Shown piece by piece: positions 7,711-17,092 of a DNA stretch of 64,000 bases. Each line of letters begins with the position of its first letter. Positions within the stretch are counted from its first letter, which is position 1. Source of the stretch: Sulfolobaceae archaeon (lineage in GTDB: Archaea; Thermoproteota; Thermoprotei_A; Sulfolobales; Sulfolobaceae); contig JAPYVG010000004.1 of assembly GCA_028277025.1 (NCBI GenBank), forward strand, positions 1 through 64,000, written 5' to 3'. The notes under the pieces were generated by a model. That model had not been told where the DNA came from. It searched no databases and saw only the letters and a program-made list of their open reading frames with translations. The translations under genes and the position numbers were made by a program.

Positions 7711-8751
7711 CTAAATAAACGGAAAGTCAGAAATTTTTGCTTCTATCAACTTTCCTCTAACATCAATACTTATATTATAACCAAAATATGCATGTGAAGG
7801 AGAAATGTAGCCCATTGCTATTACCCTATTTAAGTATGGGCTAAAAATACTACTAGTAATATATCCTATTTCTTTCTGTAATATTCTAACCTTCTGATCT
7901 TTCCTAGGTATAGTTCTCTCCCCTTTTTTAACTTTAAAACCAACCCTAATTCTAGATACGCCCTCTTGTAATTGTTCGATAATTTTCTCCCTTCCTATGA
8001 AATCCTTATTCAATGAAAACACCCAATATCTGGCTTCTATGGGCGTTATATTTGAGTCAATGTCTTCACCATAAAGTACAAACCCCATTTCTTGCCTCAG
8101 GCTGTCTCTAGCTATCAACCCTGCTGGTTTTACTCCTAAACTAACTATTTTCTGAATTATCCTAGACAGAATTTCTGGTTCCCCCCAAATTTCAACACCG
8201 TCTTCACCAGTCCAACCAGATCTACTCAGCAAAAACACATTCTCTCCCATATATTTGACATTTAATGAAAATTGGAGAGGTTTTAAATCAGTTTTTTCTA
8301 TGAAATTCCATACATTTCTACCTTGAATTGCGATCATTGCATATTTAAACGTTAAATCTTCCACGTCTAATGAGGAGTTCTTCTTGATCCAATTAATTAT
8401 CTTTTCTCTGTTTATCGCATTAGTAACAATCAAAAAGGAATCCTCAGATACTTTATAAACCATAACATCATCCTCAAACCCTCCTTTATCATTTAAGAAT
8501 GCAGTGGGCCCTATCATTTCTCCAATATTTTTATTCGAGACTTCCTTAGCGACTAGTTTTTCTAGCTCTTCTTTCTTACCCTTTAAAAGAAGTCTACCCA
8601 TATGAGAAAGGTCAAAAAATGCTGCAGACGTCCTTACTGCCATATGTTCTTCTTGGTAATTAGTGTACTTTAACGGCATCTGCCAATTTGCGAATTCCCC
8701 TATATCTGCATTTAATTTTAGTTCAATGTCCAAAAGAGGCGTACTAAACAT
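7711..8751 (-). CDS. gcvT: Aminomethyltransferase (glycine cleavage T protein)
   Basis: A 346-residue T protein that moves the methylene group from GcvH to a folate-type carrier (tetrahydromethanopterin or sulfopterin-like in archaea) and releases ammonia. Family features are [20 protein letters not shown] near the front, [28 protein letters not shown], and [18 protein letters not shown]. It is first in a minus-strand run with gcvH. Only 40 bp separate it from gcvPA on the other strand, so the two halves of the system share one promoter region. Confidence 0.95.
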   Translation of the reverse strand: MFSTPLLDIELKLNADIGEFANWQMPLKYTNYQEEHMAVRTSAAFFDLSHMGRLLLKGKKEELEKLVAKEVSNKNIGEMIGPTAFLNDKGGFEDDVMVYKVSEDSFLIVTNAINREKIINWIKKNSSLDVEDLTFKYAMIAIQGRNVWNFIEKTDLKPLQFSLNVKYMGENVFLLSRSGWTGEDGVEIWGEPEILSRIIQKIVSLGVKPAGLIARDSLRQEMGFVLYGEDIDSNITPIEARYWVFSLNKDFIGREKIIEQLQEGVSRIRVGFKVKKGERTIPRKDQKVRILQKEIGYITSSIFSPYLNRVIAMGYISPSHAYFGYNISIDVRGKLIEAKISDFPFI

Positions 8752-8791
8752 TATTAATCTGAGTAATTATTTGCAATTTGGTATTTATATC

Positions 8792-10153
8792 ATGGAAAAC
8801 CATCCTTGGCTCCCTAATCTATCATATATCGAGGAAATGCTAAAGGTCATAGGCGTTAATGATATTTATGAATTATTCTCTGATGTACCAAAAGAGATAC
8901 TACTCCACAGAGAATTAAATCTACCTTACAAAAAACCTCTCTCTGAGTACAAAATTGCAAATAAACTTTTTGAATTAAAGAAAAAGAATATAGAATTAAA
9001 ATACCCTCCTTTCTTAGGTGGAGGGATTTGCCAGCATTATGTACCGGAAGTGGTAAAATTTATAATCTCGAGATCTGAATTCTATACTTCTTATACTCCC
9101 TATCAACCCGAGATCTCTCAAGGATTATTACAAGCACTGTTCGAATACCAAAGCCTTATAGCTGAACTCCTCGAAATGGAAGTAGTAAATGCCTCAATGT
9201 ATGATTGGGGGAGTGCATTAGCTGAGGCAGTACTAATGGCTAATAGGATAAATAAGAAAAAAGTAGTACTTATACCTTCTAATATGAACCCATTACACAA
9301 GGAAGTTCTGAAAACGTGGACTTATGGAAAAGGAATTGAAATAAAGGAAATTCCCTACAATAAAGAAACTGGCAAGATAGATTGTGAAAAATTACACTCC
9401 TTCTCCTCTAATGATATAACTGCCGTTTACGTACAACAACCTAACTATTTTGGAATTTTGGAGGACGAGATTGAGTGTATAGTGGATTTTGCAAAGAAAG
9501 TTAACGCTGTTTCAATAATGGGGGTTTCACCATTAGTGCTTGCACTTATCAAACCCCCTGGAGAGTATGGATTTGATATAGCGGTAGGGGACGGACAAGA
9601 ATTAGGCTTACCAATGAATTACGGCGGACCATTAATGGGGATCTTCGCAGTAAGATGGGACGCACAACTCATAAGACAAATGCCCGGCAGAATAGTTGGT
9701 ATGAGTAAGGACTCAGAAGGAAATAGGGCATTTACGTTAATACTCCAAACTAGAGAACAGTTTGCAAGAAGGGAAAAGGCTACATCAAACATAACAACTA
9801 ACGAGGCTTTAATGGCTATAGCTAATGCGGTTTACATATCACTCTTAGGGAGTAAAGGATTAGAAAAACTAGCTGAAGAAATTTATATTAGAAGCCATTA
9901 TGCAAAAAAGAGATTTGAGGAAATAGGAGTTAAAGGAGTTTTCAATGCAGAGTTCTTTGAAGAATTTGTAGTTAAATTCCCAGTAAAATACGAGAAAGTG
10001 TATTCGAAACTTATTAAAAATGGTATTCACGGCGGGTTAAAATTAGATGACTATTCGGCACTCTTTTGTGTTACTGAAGTCCATACAAAGAGTATGATAG
10101 ATGATTTGGTTGAAAACGTTAGAGAGGTGATAAATAATGTGGAGACAAGCTAA
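8792..10153 (+). CDS. gcvPA: Glycine dehydrogenase (decarboxylating) subunit 1
   Basis: N-terminal half of the split P protein, about 453 residues. The start at ATG 8792 (MENHPWLPNLSYIEEML) fits the family; an upstream in-frame ATG at 8663 lies inside gcvT and is unlikely. Conserved stretches are PPFLGGGICQHYVP, TPYQPEISQGLLQALFEYQ, NASMYDWGSALAEA, and GQELGLPMNYGGPLMGIFAV. Together with subunit 2 it decarboxylates glycine using pyridoxal phosphate. The gene overlaps gcvPB by 17 nt. Confidence 0.95.
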   Translation: MENHPWLPNLSYIEEMLKVIGVNDIYELFSDVPKEILLHRELNLPYKKPLSEYKIANKLFELKKKNIELKYPPFLGGGICQHYVPEVVKFIISRSEFYTSYTPYQPEISQGLLQALFEYQSLIAELLEMEVVNASMYDWGSALAEAVLMANRINKKKVVLIPSNMNPLHKEVLKTWTYGKGIEIKEIPYNKETGKIDCEKLHSFSSNDITAVYVQQPNYFGILEDEIECIVDFAKKVNAVSIMGVSPLVLALIKPPGEYGFDIAVGDGQELGLPMNYGGPLMGIFAVRWDAQLIRQMPGRIVGMSKDSEGNRAFTLILQTREQFARREKATSNITTNEALMAIANAVYISLLGSKGLEKLAEEIYIRSHYAKKRFEEIGVKGVFNAEFFEEFVVKFPVKYEKVYSKLIKNGIHGGLKLDDYSALFCVTEVHTKSMIDDLVENVREVINNVETS

Positions 10154-11654
10154 ATGGGATGAACCGTTAATAAACGAGTATAAGGGAAGTAACAGGATTG
10201 GAATTCTAATACCGGAAGAGGAAGAGTTAAGAAACACTATTAAACTTTCTATTTCAGAGAAATTAAAGAGAATTAATAAACCAGAAATTCCTTCGCTTTC
10301 AGAGTTAGAGGTAGTAAGACATTTTATAAGATTATCTCAGATGAACTTTGGCGTAGACAGCGGATTTATGCCATTAGGATCATGTACGATGAAATATAAT
10401 CCAAAAATCGAAGAGAAAGTCAATGATATAACTAACAATCTTCATCCTTTACAAGATAATGAAACTGTCCAGGGGATCCTGGAGATAATTTATGAGATGC
10501 AAAATATGTTAGCTGAGATAACCGGAATGGATTTATGTAGCCTTCAGGTGCCAGCGGGTGCAGCTGGAGAATTAGCCGGTGTACTAATGATTAAAAGATA
10601 TCATGAAAATAAGGGTAGGAAAAACAGGGACGAAATGCTTGTGGCCGACACTGCACATGGAACAAATCCGGCTAGTGCAGCAATGGCCGGCTATAAAGTT
10701 ATTTATGTCAAGTCTAATAACGAAGGCTTGGTTGATATTGATATACTAAAGGAAATAGTTAATGAAAAGACTGCTGGTTTCATGCTAACTAATCCTAACA
10801 CCCTCGGATTATTTGAGGAAAATATACTCGAAATCGCAAAAAATCTGCATTCCGTAGACGCTAAATTATATTATGATGGAGCTAATCTAAACGGAATTCT
10901 GGGAATTGTTAGACCGGGAGATATGGGCTTTGACATAGTTCATCTAAACTTGCATAAAACTTTTGGAGTTCCGCATGGAGGGGGAGGACCGGGTGCTGGA
11001 GCAATATGCGCTAAAGGAGAGCTAGCAGACTATTTACCTTATCCTATAGTACAGAAAAAGAATGGCAAATATTCTTTTGATTATATACCCAAATATACAA
11101 TAGGTAAAATAGCAACATTTTATGGCAATATAGGTAACGTTGTAAGGGCTTACGCATATATTTTAGGACTAGGTTCCGAGGGGATTAGTATGATAGGAAA
11201 GTTAAGTACATTAGCAACAAATTATATAATTGCGAAACTGAGAGACACCAAAGGACTAGAGTTAATAGCTCCTCATAGACCAAGAAAACATGAAGTAGTT
11301 TTCTCTGCAAAGCCTCTCTATAAAGATACTGGAGTTACTGCAAACGATATTGCTAAAGCATTGTTAGATAGAGGGTTTTACGCACCCACAATATACTTCC
11401 CACCAAATGTTGAAGAGGCATTAATGATAGAGCCCACAGAAACTGAGCCGAAAGAGGTTTTGGACGCATTTACTACTGTATTGAAAGATATAATTAATAC
11501 AGCGTACAAAAACCCTAATTCAATAACCACTTCTCCTAAGAATACTGCTGTTGGAAGGATAGACCAGGTTTATGCTAATCACCCTTCAACAATAACCCCT
11601 ACTTATAGAGTCAAGAGGTTAAGAGAGGAAGGAAAAATAAGTATCTTAAAGTGA
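10137..11654 (+). CDS. gcvPB: Glycine dehydrogenase (decarboxylating) subunit 2
   Basis: C-terminal half of the P protein, 505 residues, carrying the pyridoxal phosphate lysine in HLNLHKTFGVPHGGGGPGAG. The motifs PLGSCTMKYNPK, QVPAGAAGELAGVLMIK and DTAHGTNPASAAMAGYK are typical. With gcvPA, gcvH and gcvT it completes the four-part system; the lipoamide dehydrogenase (L protein) is not in the window. The start lies within the end of gcvPA, consistent with translational coupling. The 3' end overlaps the convergent signal peptidase gene by 9 nt. Confidence 0.96.
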   Translation: MWRQAKWDEPLINEYKGSNRIGILIPEEEELRNTIKLSISEKLKRINKPEIPSLSELEVVRHFIRLSQMNFGVDSGFMPLGSCTMKYNPKIEEKVNDITNNLHPLQDNETVQGILEIIYEMQNMLAEITGMDLCSLQVPAGAAGELAGVLMIKRYHENKGRKNRDEMLVADTAHGTNPASAAMAGYKVIYVKSNNEGLVDIDILKEIVNEKTAGFMLTNPNTLGLFEENILEIAKNLHSVDAKLYYDGANLNGILGIVRPGDMGFDIVHLNLHKTFGVPHGGGGPGAGAICAKGELADYLPYPIVQKKNGKYSFDYIPKYTIGKIATFYGNIGNVVRAYAYILGLGSEGISMIGKLSTLATNYIIAKLRDTKGLELIAPHRPRKHEVVFSAKPLYKDTGVTANDIAKALLDRGFYAPTIYFPPNVEEALMIEPTETEPKEVLDAFTTVLKDIINTAYKNPNSITTSPKNTAVGRIDQVYANHPSTITPTYRVKRLREEGKISILK

Positions 11655-12077
11655 GAAAAGTATTGAAATATATCCTAAATAAGGTATCGAGATAATAAAA
11701 CCTCCGAACTCGTCAACCTTTCCTACAACATCGTATTGTGACACACCGTAAGGGGGTTCTAAACCGATTCTATTATCTGGATATGGGTTTGTTATATTGT
11801 CTACTCCTTGTGTAATATAATGGGGAACTCCATCAACATAATTAATATTTATAACCCTATGAATAACAAATGTGCCATAAAGTGATTTATAAATTATTAT
11901 ATTGCCTATTTGGATGTTTGTAGGAGAAGAATAAAAAGTTAGGAAACCGTTTTGGAATAGCGGATACATAGAAACACCCTCAACGCTCGCAGTTTGTATT
12001 ATACCAGAGAATACTGCCAGATATATTATTATAATTAAAACTAATAAAATAATGTCACTCTTCTTCATCAAGATCAC
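11646..12077 (-). CDS. Signal peptidase I, archaeal/ER (S26B) type
   Basis: A 143-residue membrane-bound peptidase that removes signal peptides on the outer face of the membrane. A single N-terminal membrane helix (ILLVLIIIIYLAVFSGI) is followed by the catalytic Ser box VEGVSMYPLF. A His in FVIHRV replaces the bacterial Lys, and acidic residues follow in TQGVDNITNPYPD. This Ser-His-Asp layout is the archaeal/ER form. The start could be ATG 12077 or the nearby ATG at 12068 (MKKSD). It overlaps the Zn-ribbon gene upstream by 23 nt and the end of gcvPB. Confidence 0.88.
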   Translation of the reverse strand: MILMKKSDIILLVLIIIIYLAVFSGIIQTASVEGVSMYPLFQNGFLTFYSSPTNIQIGNIIIYKSLYGTFVIHRVININYVDGVPHYITQGVDNITNPYPDNRIGLEPPYGVSQYDVVGKVDEFGGFIISIPYLGYISILFSL

Positions 12078-12381
12078 TCAAATCTAATTCTATTATTTCA
12101 CCCCTATTTTCCTCTTCTTGACCCTCTTTCTCCTCTCCAATTTTCTTAACACCTTTCTTACCTTCAATCTCAACAGAACTACCTCCGGCTTTGATCTTTG
12201 AAACTACTGCCTTCCACTTATGATGGCACTTAGGACACTCAAATGAACCCATTATAGTTATAGTTATTCTTCCATAAGCGTCTGGTAATGGAGACACTAA
12301 CTGCCATGTCCTCGTTGGTTTATCAACTTTAGTACCGCAAACTGGACATACGTCCGGTTCAGCTTGCTTTTTCTTTGGCAT
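12055..12381 (-). CDS. Zn-ribbon protein with acidic C-terminus, function unknown
   Basis: A 108-residue protein. Residues about 12-58 hold two CxxC pairs (VCPVCGTK and FECPKCHHKW) around a beta-rich stretch with RTWQLVSPLPDAYGRITITI, a treble-clef or ribbon fold. The rest is a lysine- then glutamate/aspartate-rich tail ending in DLSDLDEEE. The layout recalls small nucleic-acid or RNA-polymerase-associated Zn ribbons, but I do not recognise the family. It overlaps the start of the signal peptidase gene and follows a small membrane-protein gene by 7 nt. Confidence 0.8.
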   Translation of the reverse strand: MPKKKQAEPDVCPVCGTKVDKPTRTWQLVSPLPDAYGRITITIMGSFECPKCHHKWKAVVSKIKAGGSSVEIEGKKGVKKIGEEKEGQEEENRGEIIELDLSDLDEEE

Positions 12382-12388
12382 ATCAATA

Positions 12389-12691
12389 TTATGAATAAAA
12401 TAAACTATAAATTAATTGTCCTAATATGGCCGTAATAAAAAATAACAAAGTTAGATAATTAAATCTATTTGTAACAACTAGATAATATCCTATTATATTA
12501 AATATAATAAGAAGTGGTAAAAGAAGCTCATATTGAGGGTAAGAATAAAAATATGCTACTAAAAAGGGTGCTGTTAGCCATGCGGCATAAAAACCCTTTT
12601 CATTACTTAATTTCCCCCTAAATATTGAACCATAAATCGGTGTTAAGATGCCATAAACTACGAGTGAAAGCACACAAACACATATTAACAT
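12389..12691 (-). CDS. Small membrane protein, function unknown
   Basis: 100 residues with three or four hydrophobic spans (LICVCVLSLVVYGIL; FYAAWLTAPFLVAYFYS; LLLPLLIIFNIIGYYLVV; LTLLFFITAILGQLIYSLF). No signature motif is visible. It starts 28 bp from the divergent enolase gene and runs into the Zn-ribbon and signal peptidase genes, which suggests one short operon. Reality as a gene is supported by position and the membrane pattern. Confidence 0.7.
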   Translation of the reverse strand: MLICVCVLSLVVYGILTPIYGSIFRGKLSNEKGFYAAWLTAPFLVAYFYSYPQYELLLPLLIIFNIIGYYLVVTNRFNYLTLLFFITAILGQLIYSLFYS

Positions 12692-12719
12692 TGATATACC
12701 TACATTTCTTGGGGTTTAA

Positions 12720-13970
12720 ATGACTGATGCATTCAGAATTAAAAGAATAAAGGGGTATCAAATACTAGATTCGAGAGGTAATAAGACAATTAGAGTTAAA
12801 GTGGAAACTTATTCGGGAATATCAGATTACGGGGATGCACCTGCTGGAGCGTCAAAGGGGACTAGAGAAGCTCTAGAGTTAAGAGATCAAGACGGAGGAG
12901 TTAGCAGAGCCGTAGAGTTAGTAAACACAGTTATAAACGATTCCTTAAGGGATTTTGATGTGAGGAGACAACTCGTAATTGATCAAACTTTAATTAAAAT
13001 GGACGGAACACCAAATAAGAGTCGTATAGGCGGTAATACAACCATAGCCACCTCGATTGCAATATTGAAAACAGCTTCAAAAGTTTTAGGCTTAGAGTAC
13101 TTCCAATATATAGGTGGGCCTAAAGTTAAATATATTCCAGTACCCCTTTTAAACATTTTAAATGGTGGATTACATGCTGGTAATAAATTAAAAATACAAG
13201 AATTTATGATAATCCCGAAGGATTTCGATACATTTTCTGAGGCTTTAACAGCCGCTGCTATTGTCTATAAGAAGTTAAAAGATCTAATAACTGAAAGATA
13301 CGGAAAAATTTATACAGCATTAGGAGATGAAGGTGGAGTTTCGCCACCATTAGAAAAGACTAAAGATGCCTTAGACTTAGTTTATACTGCGATTAAAAAT
13401 AGCGGATATGAGGATAAGATATACATGGGAATTGATGCAGCGGCAAGCGATTTCTTTATTAACAATCATTATGAAATAGATGGTGAAAGAAAAAGTCCAG
13501 ATGAGATGATAGACTATTATGTAACCTTAGCTAATGAATATCCAATAGTGTATATAGAAGATCCGTTTAATGAAAACGATTTCGAGAGATTCTCTATACT
13601 CCAGAGTAAGCTTAAAAAGGTTATAGTTACTGGAGATGATTTATATACTACTAATATTGATTACTTAAAGAAAGGCATCGAAATTAGGGCTACTAATGGG
13701 ACAATAGTTAAGCCTAATCAGATAGGCACTTTAAGTGAGACTTTCGAATACATAGAATATGCCAAGAAGAATAGTATAAAAATAATCGTTAGCCATAGGA
13801 GTGGTGAAACTGAAGACTCTTTTGTTGCAGATTTAGCCGTAGGAGTGCAAAGTGACTTTATAAAAACCGGTGCACCGGCTAGAGGGGAAAGAACGAGTAA
13901 ATATAATAGACTTATTGAGATAGAAAATAATTACTCGCTTGAATATTATGGTAAAAAACTCGTTTTTTAA
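12720..13970 (+). CDS. eno: Enolase (phosphopyruvate hydratase)
   Basis: 416 residues. It interconverts 2-phosphoglycerate and phosphoenolpyruvate in glycolysis/gluconeogenesis. The signature is [18 protein letters not shown]. Metal and catalytic sites appear in [34 protein letters not shown] and the catalytic Lys in [12 protein letters not shown]. The N-terminal [18 protein letters not shown] is standard. Its product feeds PEP synthase-type gluconeogenesis (ppsA lies at 36.7 kb). The stop overlaps the convergent small membrane protein by four bases. Confidence 0.97.
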   Translation: MTDAFRIKRIKGYQILDSRGNKTIRVKVETYSGISDYGDAPAGASKGTREALELRDQDGGVSRAVELVNTVINDSLRDFDVRRQLVIDQTLIKMDGTPNKSRIGGNTTIATSIAILKTASKVLGLEYFQYIGGPKVKYIPVPLLNILNGGLHAGNKLKIQEFMIIPKDFDTFSEALTAAAIVYKKLKDLITERYGKIYTALGDEGGVSPPLEKTKDALDLVYTAIKNSGYEDKIYMGIDAAASDFFINNHYEIDGERKSPDEMIDYYVTLANEYPIVYIEDPFNENDFERFSILQSKLKKVIVTGDDLYTTNIDYLKKGIEIRATNGTIVKPNQIGTLSETFEYIEYAKKNSIKIIVSHRSGETEDSFVADLAVGVQSDFIKTGAPARGERTSKYNRLIEIENNYSLEYYGKKLVF

Positions 13971-14215
13971 GGTATTAATATCCCTAAAATTATTAGGAAC
14001 ACTGAAATTATTAACATTAGTAGTATAAATCTACTAAATGGCATATTAGGAACGGCCTTAAAAGCTTGAATGGCTCCATAAATTATACCGCCTATTATTA
14101 TCATCATCAGAATGGCTATGCCTATGATTATTAAAGCCGACGCTAAAGGATTAGGATTAATATGAATTGAGCCAAGTAACTGACTAGTGATGTTTTCCAA
14201 AGTTCGTAAGCTCAT
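13967..14215 (-). CDS. Small two-helix membrane protein next to cdvA
   Basis: 82 residues with two membrane spans ([20 protein letters not shown] and [17 protein letters not shown]) joined by a short loop [11 protein letters not shown]. No family recognised. The gene is divergent from cdvA and its 3' end overlaps the enolase stop by 4 nt. Its place beside the cell-division cluster is suggestive only. Confidence 0.7.
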   Translation of the reverse strand: MSLRTLENITSQLLGSIHINPNPLASALIIIGIAILMMIIIGGIIYGAIQAFKAVPNMPFSRFILLMLIISVFLIILGILIP

Positions 14216-14265
14216 TGTAAATAATAAATTAAAACGAGTTCACTTTTTAAATTAACTAGCATAAT

Positions 14266-14282
14266 ATCATCTGACAGATGAT
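14266..14282. repeat. 17-bp palindrome upstream of cdvA
   Basis: ATCATCTG-A-CAGATGAT is a perfect inverted repeat with a 1-nt centre, about 55 bp upstream of the cdvA TATA box and between divergent genes. It overlaps the candidate box C. It is the size of a dimeric repressor site, or it may be chance overlap with the RNA box. Confidence 0.5.
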
Positions 14283-14332
14283 GAGGGTTAAAAGCGCTTA
14301 TCGGTGCTGAGCCTCTACCTGCTGAAGAGCCT
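14270..14332 (+). ncRNA. Candidate C/D box guide RNA upstream of cdvA
   Basis: The strip is GC-rich for this genome. Box C ATGATGA (14278-14284) is canonical, and box D CTGA is at 14322-14325. Between them, CTTA (14297-14300) and GTGCTGA (14304-14310) sit where D' and C' should be: 12 nt from C to D', 3 nt from D' to C', 11 nt from C' to D. The D' box is degenerate, so the call is tentative. The region just upstream is a palindrome (14266-14282), and the cdvA TATA follows at 14338. It could instead be a regulatory DNA region of cdvA. Confidence 0.4.
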
Positions 14333-14337
14333 AAACC

Positions 14338-14381
14338 CTTTTAAATACTATTAGCACAGCTCATAATTTTGAGGAGTATTA
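14338..14381 (+). promoter_or_regulatory. cdvA promoter: TATA box, ribosome-binding site and AGTATTA motif
   Basis: CTTTTAAATA (14338-14347) is a TATA element. GAGGAG (14371-14376) is a strong ribosome-binding site. AGTATTA (14375-14381) follows immediately and ends two bases before the ATG. AGTATTA is, from memory, the motif bound by the Sulfolobales RHH regulator aCcr1, which represses cdvA. The site sits at or just after the expected transcription start, so a bound dimer would block initiation. Confidence 0.7.
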
Positions 14382-14383
14382 CC

Positions 14384-15100
14384 ATGGTGGTTTCAGTTGA
14401 AGTATTAACGAAATTCATAGGTCAAAAAATAAAGGACATATATGGAAGGGATGCGGGTGTATTATTGCATGTTTATACTGAAATTGACGGTACAATAACT
14501 GGCGTTGAAATAGCTAGAGGAGACGAGATAACAACTTACTCACCTGATAACCTAAAGCTTGACGGAGATACTTTAGTTCTATTACCAGAATGGAAAACTG
14601 AAGCTTTAAGAGTCTTAGGTTACATAGAAAAAATAAGAAGAAGGCAGAAAGCCTTAGAGGAGCTTTACTCTAAGCAAGAAATTCCCAAAAGCATGTATGA
14701 TGATATGAAAAGAAAACTTGACTCAGAGCTATTAAAGATTAGGGAAGAGCATGCAAAACTAAAAGGCAAGCTTAAGGATAGATTAAATAGAATAGAAGAC
14801 CAGCTGGCACTAATTGATAAAGCTACAATAGCATTAAAAATGAGTTATATTTCTGGTGAATTACCAGAAATTGCATATAAGAACTCCATTGAAATTTTAA
14901 GACAGTCAAGAGAAAGTTATACTTTAGAAAGAGACGATATAAAGAAAACACTTGACAAATTAGACGGCCTGGATAAAGAAACTATTGAACTTAAACCTTC
15001 TCCCTCATTATCCACGCAAACAGAACAACCCAAGCCTACAGAGAGTAATAAATCAGAAGTACCATTACCAATACCAGTAAGGGTAATAAATACTTTATGA
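14384..15100 (+). CDS. cdvA: Cell division protein CdvA
   Basis: About 238 residues. CdvA forms the membrane-associated scaffold at mid-cell and recruits the ESCRT-III protein CdvB. A PRC-barrel-like N-terminus ([20 protein letters not shown], then [18 protein letters not shown]) leads into a long coiled coil ([19 protein letters not shown] to about residue 195). A Pro-rich linker leads to the short C-terminal CdvB-binding peptide [15 protein letters not shown]. The ATG at 14384 has GAGGAG 8 nt upstream; a TTG at 14369 is less likely. It is first of cdvA-cdvB-cdvC. Confidence 0.96.
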   Translation: MVVSVEVLTKFIGQKIKDIYGRDAGVLLHVYTEIDGTITGVEIARGDEITTYSPDNLKLDGDTLVLLPEWKTEALRVLGYIEKIRRRQKALEELYSKQEIPKSMYDDMKRKLDSELLKIREEHAKLKGKLKDRLNRIEDQLALIDKATIALKMSYISGELPEIAYKNSIEILRQSRESYTLERDDIKKTLDKLDGLDKETIELKPSPSLSTQTEQPKPTESNKSEVPLPIPVRVINTL

Positions 15101-15118
15101 ACAACTTAGTGAAATAGG

Positions 15119-15910
15119 ATGTTTAACAAGATATCTTCGCTTTTTAATAACGATAAAAAACGAAAGGCACAATTAGGGAAACTGCTAACAGAGATCTCAT
15201 TAAAATTAAAAGACCAACAGAACAGGTTAGAAGAAGCAATACATAGACTTAAGGATAGGGATAAAGAATTATTCGAAAAAGTCATCAGAGCACAAATAGA
15301 GGGCGATATGGCGAGAGCTACAATTTATGCTCAAGAAATCTCTGACATAAGAAAGATGATAAAAATTATATACACAGCCTATTTAGCCATAGAAAAAGTA
15401 AGGTTAAAACTAGATACCGTCCAAGAATTACAAGGAGTCTCTTTGGTACTGTTCCCAGTAATGAAAATATTAAATGAACTTAAAGATCAAATAAAAGGAA
15501 TAGCACCAGAAGTCGCAATAGCGCTAGACTCAATCACGAGTAGTGTAAATAGTATAGCCATAGAAACCGGTGCAATAAGTGAAAAGACTGTAGTACCAGC
15601 AGTTGTAGATGAGCAGGCTAAACAAATATTAGACGAAGCACAGAAGATGGCAGAAATTAAAGTAAGAGAACTATTACCAGAATTACCACATCCACCAAAT
15701 GAAATACCTAAAATTAAATCAACGCAAAGGGTTGAAAATAACGTAAAGAGAAGAACTCTGACAGAAGAGGATTTGCTAACTTATATTAAGAGCAAGGGAG
15801 GCATACTAGATATAGAACACGTATGCAAAACGTATGGAGTAGACAAAGAAGATATATTCGATTTACTTAGAAAATTGCAACAGAAAGGTGCTATTGTCAT
15901 AGAAGGGTGA
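15119..15910 (+). CDS. cdvB: ESCRT-III homologue CdvB
   Basis: 263 residues. It polymerises at the division site as part of the archaeal ESCRT machinery. Residues about 15-160 form the helical ESCRT-III core ([39 protein letters not shown]). A Pro-rich MIM2-type motif, [11 protein letters not shown] near residue 190, is the binding site for the MIT domain of CdvC. A C-terminal winged helix ([20 protein letters not shown] to the end) binds the CdvA tail. It lies 18 nt after cdvA and 4 nt before cdvC. Confidence 0.96.
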   Translation: MFNKISSLFNNDKKRKAQLGKLLTEISLKLKDQQNRLEEAIHRLKDRDKELFEKVIRAQIEGDMARATIYAQEISDIRKMIKIIYTAYLAIEKVRLKLDTVQELQGVSLVLFPVMKILNELKDQIKGIAPEVAIALDSITSSVNSIAIETGAISEKTVVPAVVDEQAKQILDEAQKMAEIKVRELLPELPHPPNEIPKIKSTQRVENNVKRRTLTEEDLLTYIKSKGGILDIEHVCKTYGVDKEDIFDLLRKLQQKGAIVIEG

Positions 15911-15914
15911 AGAT

Positions 15915-17039
15915 ATGTCTGCTCAAACTATGCTTGAAGAAATGGCAAGGAAGTATGCTGTAAACGCTGTTAAAGCTGACAAGGAAGGTAACGTGGAAGA
16001 GGCAATTAATAACTATAAAAAGGCAATAGAAGTACTATCACAATTATTAGCTTTATATCCAGATTCACCGTCAGCAAGAATATATGAACAAATGATAAAT
16101 GAATATAAAAAGAGAATAGAAGTTCTAAAAGAAGTGGTACCCGCAACAGCTGAAAATCCTACTAACAACAAAACAACAGTTTCAATTGACGATTTAATAG
16201 TAAAAGAGAAACCAAAAGTTTCATTTAACGATATAGTAGGATTAGATGATGTAAAAGAAGCATTAAAAGAAGCAATAGTATACCCTACCAAGAGACCAGA
16301 CTTATTTCCATTAGGGTGGCCTAGAGGAATTCTGCTATACGGACCCCCTGGCTGTGGTAAAACCATGATCGCCGCGGCAGTTGCAAATGAAATAGACTCA
16401 TATTTTATTCAGGTAGATGCAGCATCCATAATGTCAAAATGGTTAGGTGAGGCAGAAAAAAATGTAGCAAAAATTTTTAGCTCTGCTAGAGAAATTTCTA
16501 AAAAAGAAAACAAACCAATAATAATATTTATTGATGAAATAGATGCATTACTAGGCGTTTACAACTCTGAAAATGGGGGAGAAGTTAGAGTTAGAAACCA
16601 GTTCTTGAAAGAGATGGATGGGTTACAAGATAAAGCTGAAAAATTCCTAGTTTATGTTATAGGGGCAACAAACAAGCCATGGAGACTTGATGAACCGTTC
16701 CTGAGAAGGTTCCAGAAAAGGATATATGTAAGATTACCCGATTTCCAACAGAGACTTGCATTATTAAAGTACTATACTTCTAAAATAACCCTTGACTCAG
16801 ACGTTAATTTAGAGGAATTAGCCAAAAAGACCGAAGGTTACACAGCTAGCGATATAAAGGATATTGTGCAAGCAGCCCATATAAGGGTTGTGAAAGAAAT
16901 GTTTGAGAAGAACTTACCACAACCGAGACCAGTAAACATGAACGATTTTGAAGAAGTGCTAAAGGTTAGAAAACCAAGCGTGAACCAAGAGATGGTAAAA
17001 GCATATGAGGTCTGGCATGAGAAGTTTAAAGCTTTATAA
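15915..17039 (+). CDS. cdvC: Vps4-like AAA ATPase CdvC
   Basis: 374 residues. It remodels CdvB-family polymers during constriction. An N-terminal MIT three-helix domain (residues 1-75, with [20 protein letters not shown]) precedes one AAA+ module. Walker A GPPGCGKT is at 143-150, Walker [12 protein letters not shown] at about 202-212, and the Arg fingers lie in [15 protein letters not shown] Vps4-type C-terminal helix ends the protein. The start lies four bases after the cdvB stop. Two bases after its stop lies a candidate guide RNA on the other strand. Confidence 0.97.
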   Translation: MSAQTMLEEMARKYAVNAVKADKEGNVEEAINNYKKAIEVLSQLLALYPDSPSARIYEQMINEYKKRIEVLKEVVPATAENPTNNKTTVSIDDLIVKEKPKVSFNDIVGLDDVKEALKEAIVYPTKRPDLFPLGWPRGILLYGPPGCGKTMIAAAVANEIDSYFIQVDAASIMSKWLGEAEKNVAKIFSSAREISKKENKPIIIFIDEIDALLGVYNSENGGEVRVRNQFLKEMDGLQDKAEKFLVYVIGATNKPWRLDEPFLRRFQKRIYVRLPDFQQRLALLKYYTSKITLDSDVNLEELAKKTEGYTASDIKDIVQAAHIRVVKEMFEKNLPQPRPVNMNDFEEVLKVRKPSVNQEMVKAYEVWHEKFKAL

Positions 17040-17040
17040 C

Positions 17041-17092
17041 TCAGCTACCCCAGGGTTCGCATCACCGTTCAAGTTGGCATGACTCACATCAT
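17041..17092 (-). ncRNA. Candidate C/D box guide RNA at the 3' end of topA
   Basis: Read on the minus strand: box C ATGATGT (17092-17086), 13 nt, D' TTGA (17072-17069), 3 nt, C' GTGATGC (17065-17059), 14 nt, D CTGA (17044-17041). These spacings are those of archaeal C/D box RNAs that guide 2'-O-methylation with L7Ae, Nop5 and fibrillarin. Box C overlaps the topA stop codon and D lies two bases from the cdvC stop, so the RNA fills a 44-nt convergent gap that is GC-rich against its surroundings. No target was assigned. Confidence 0.6.
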
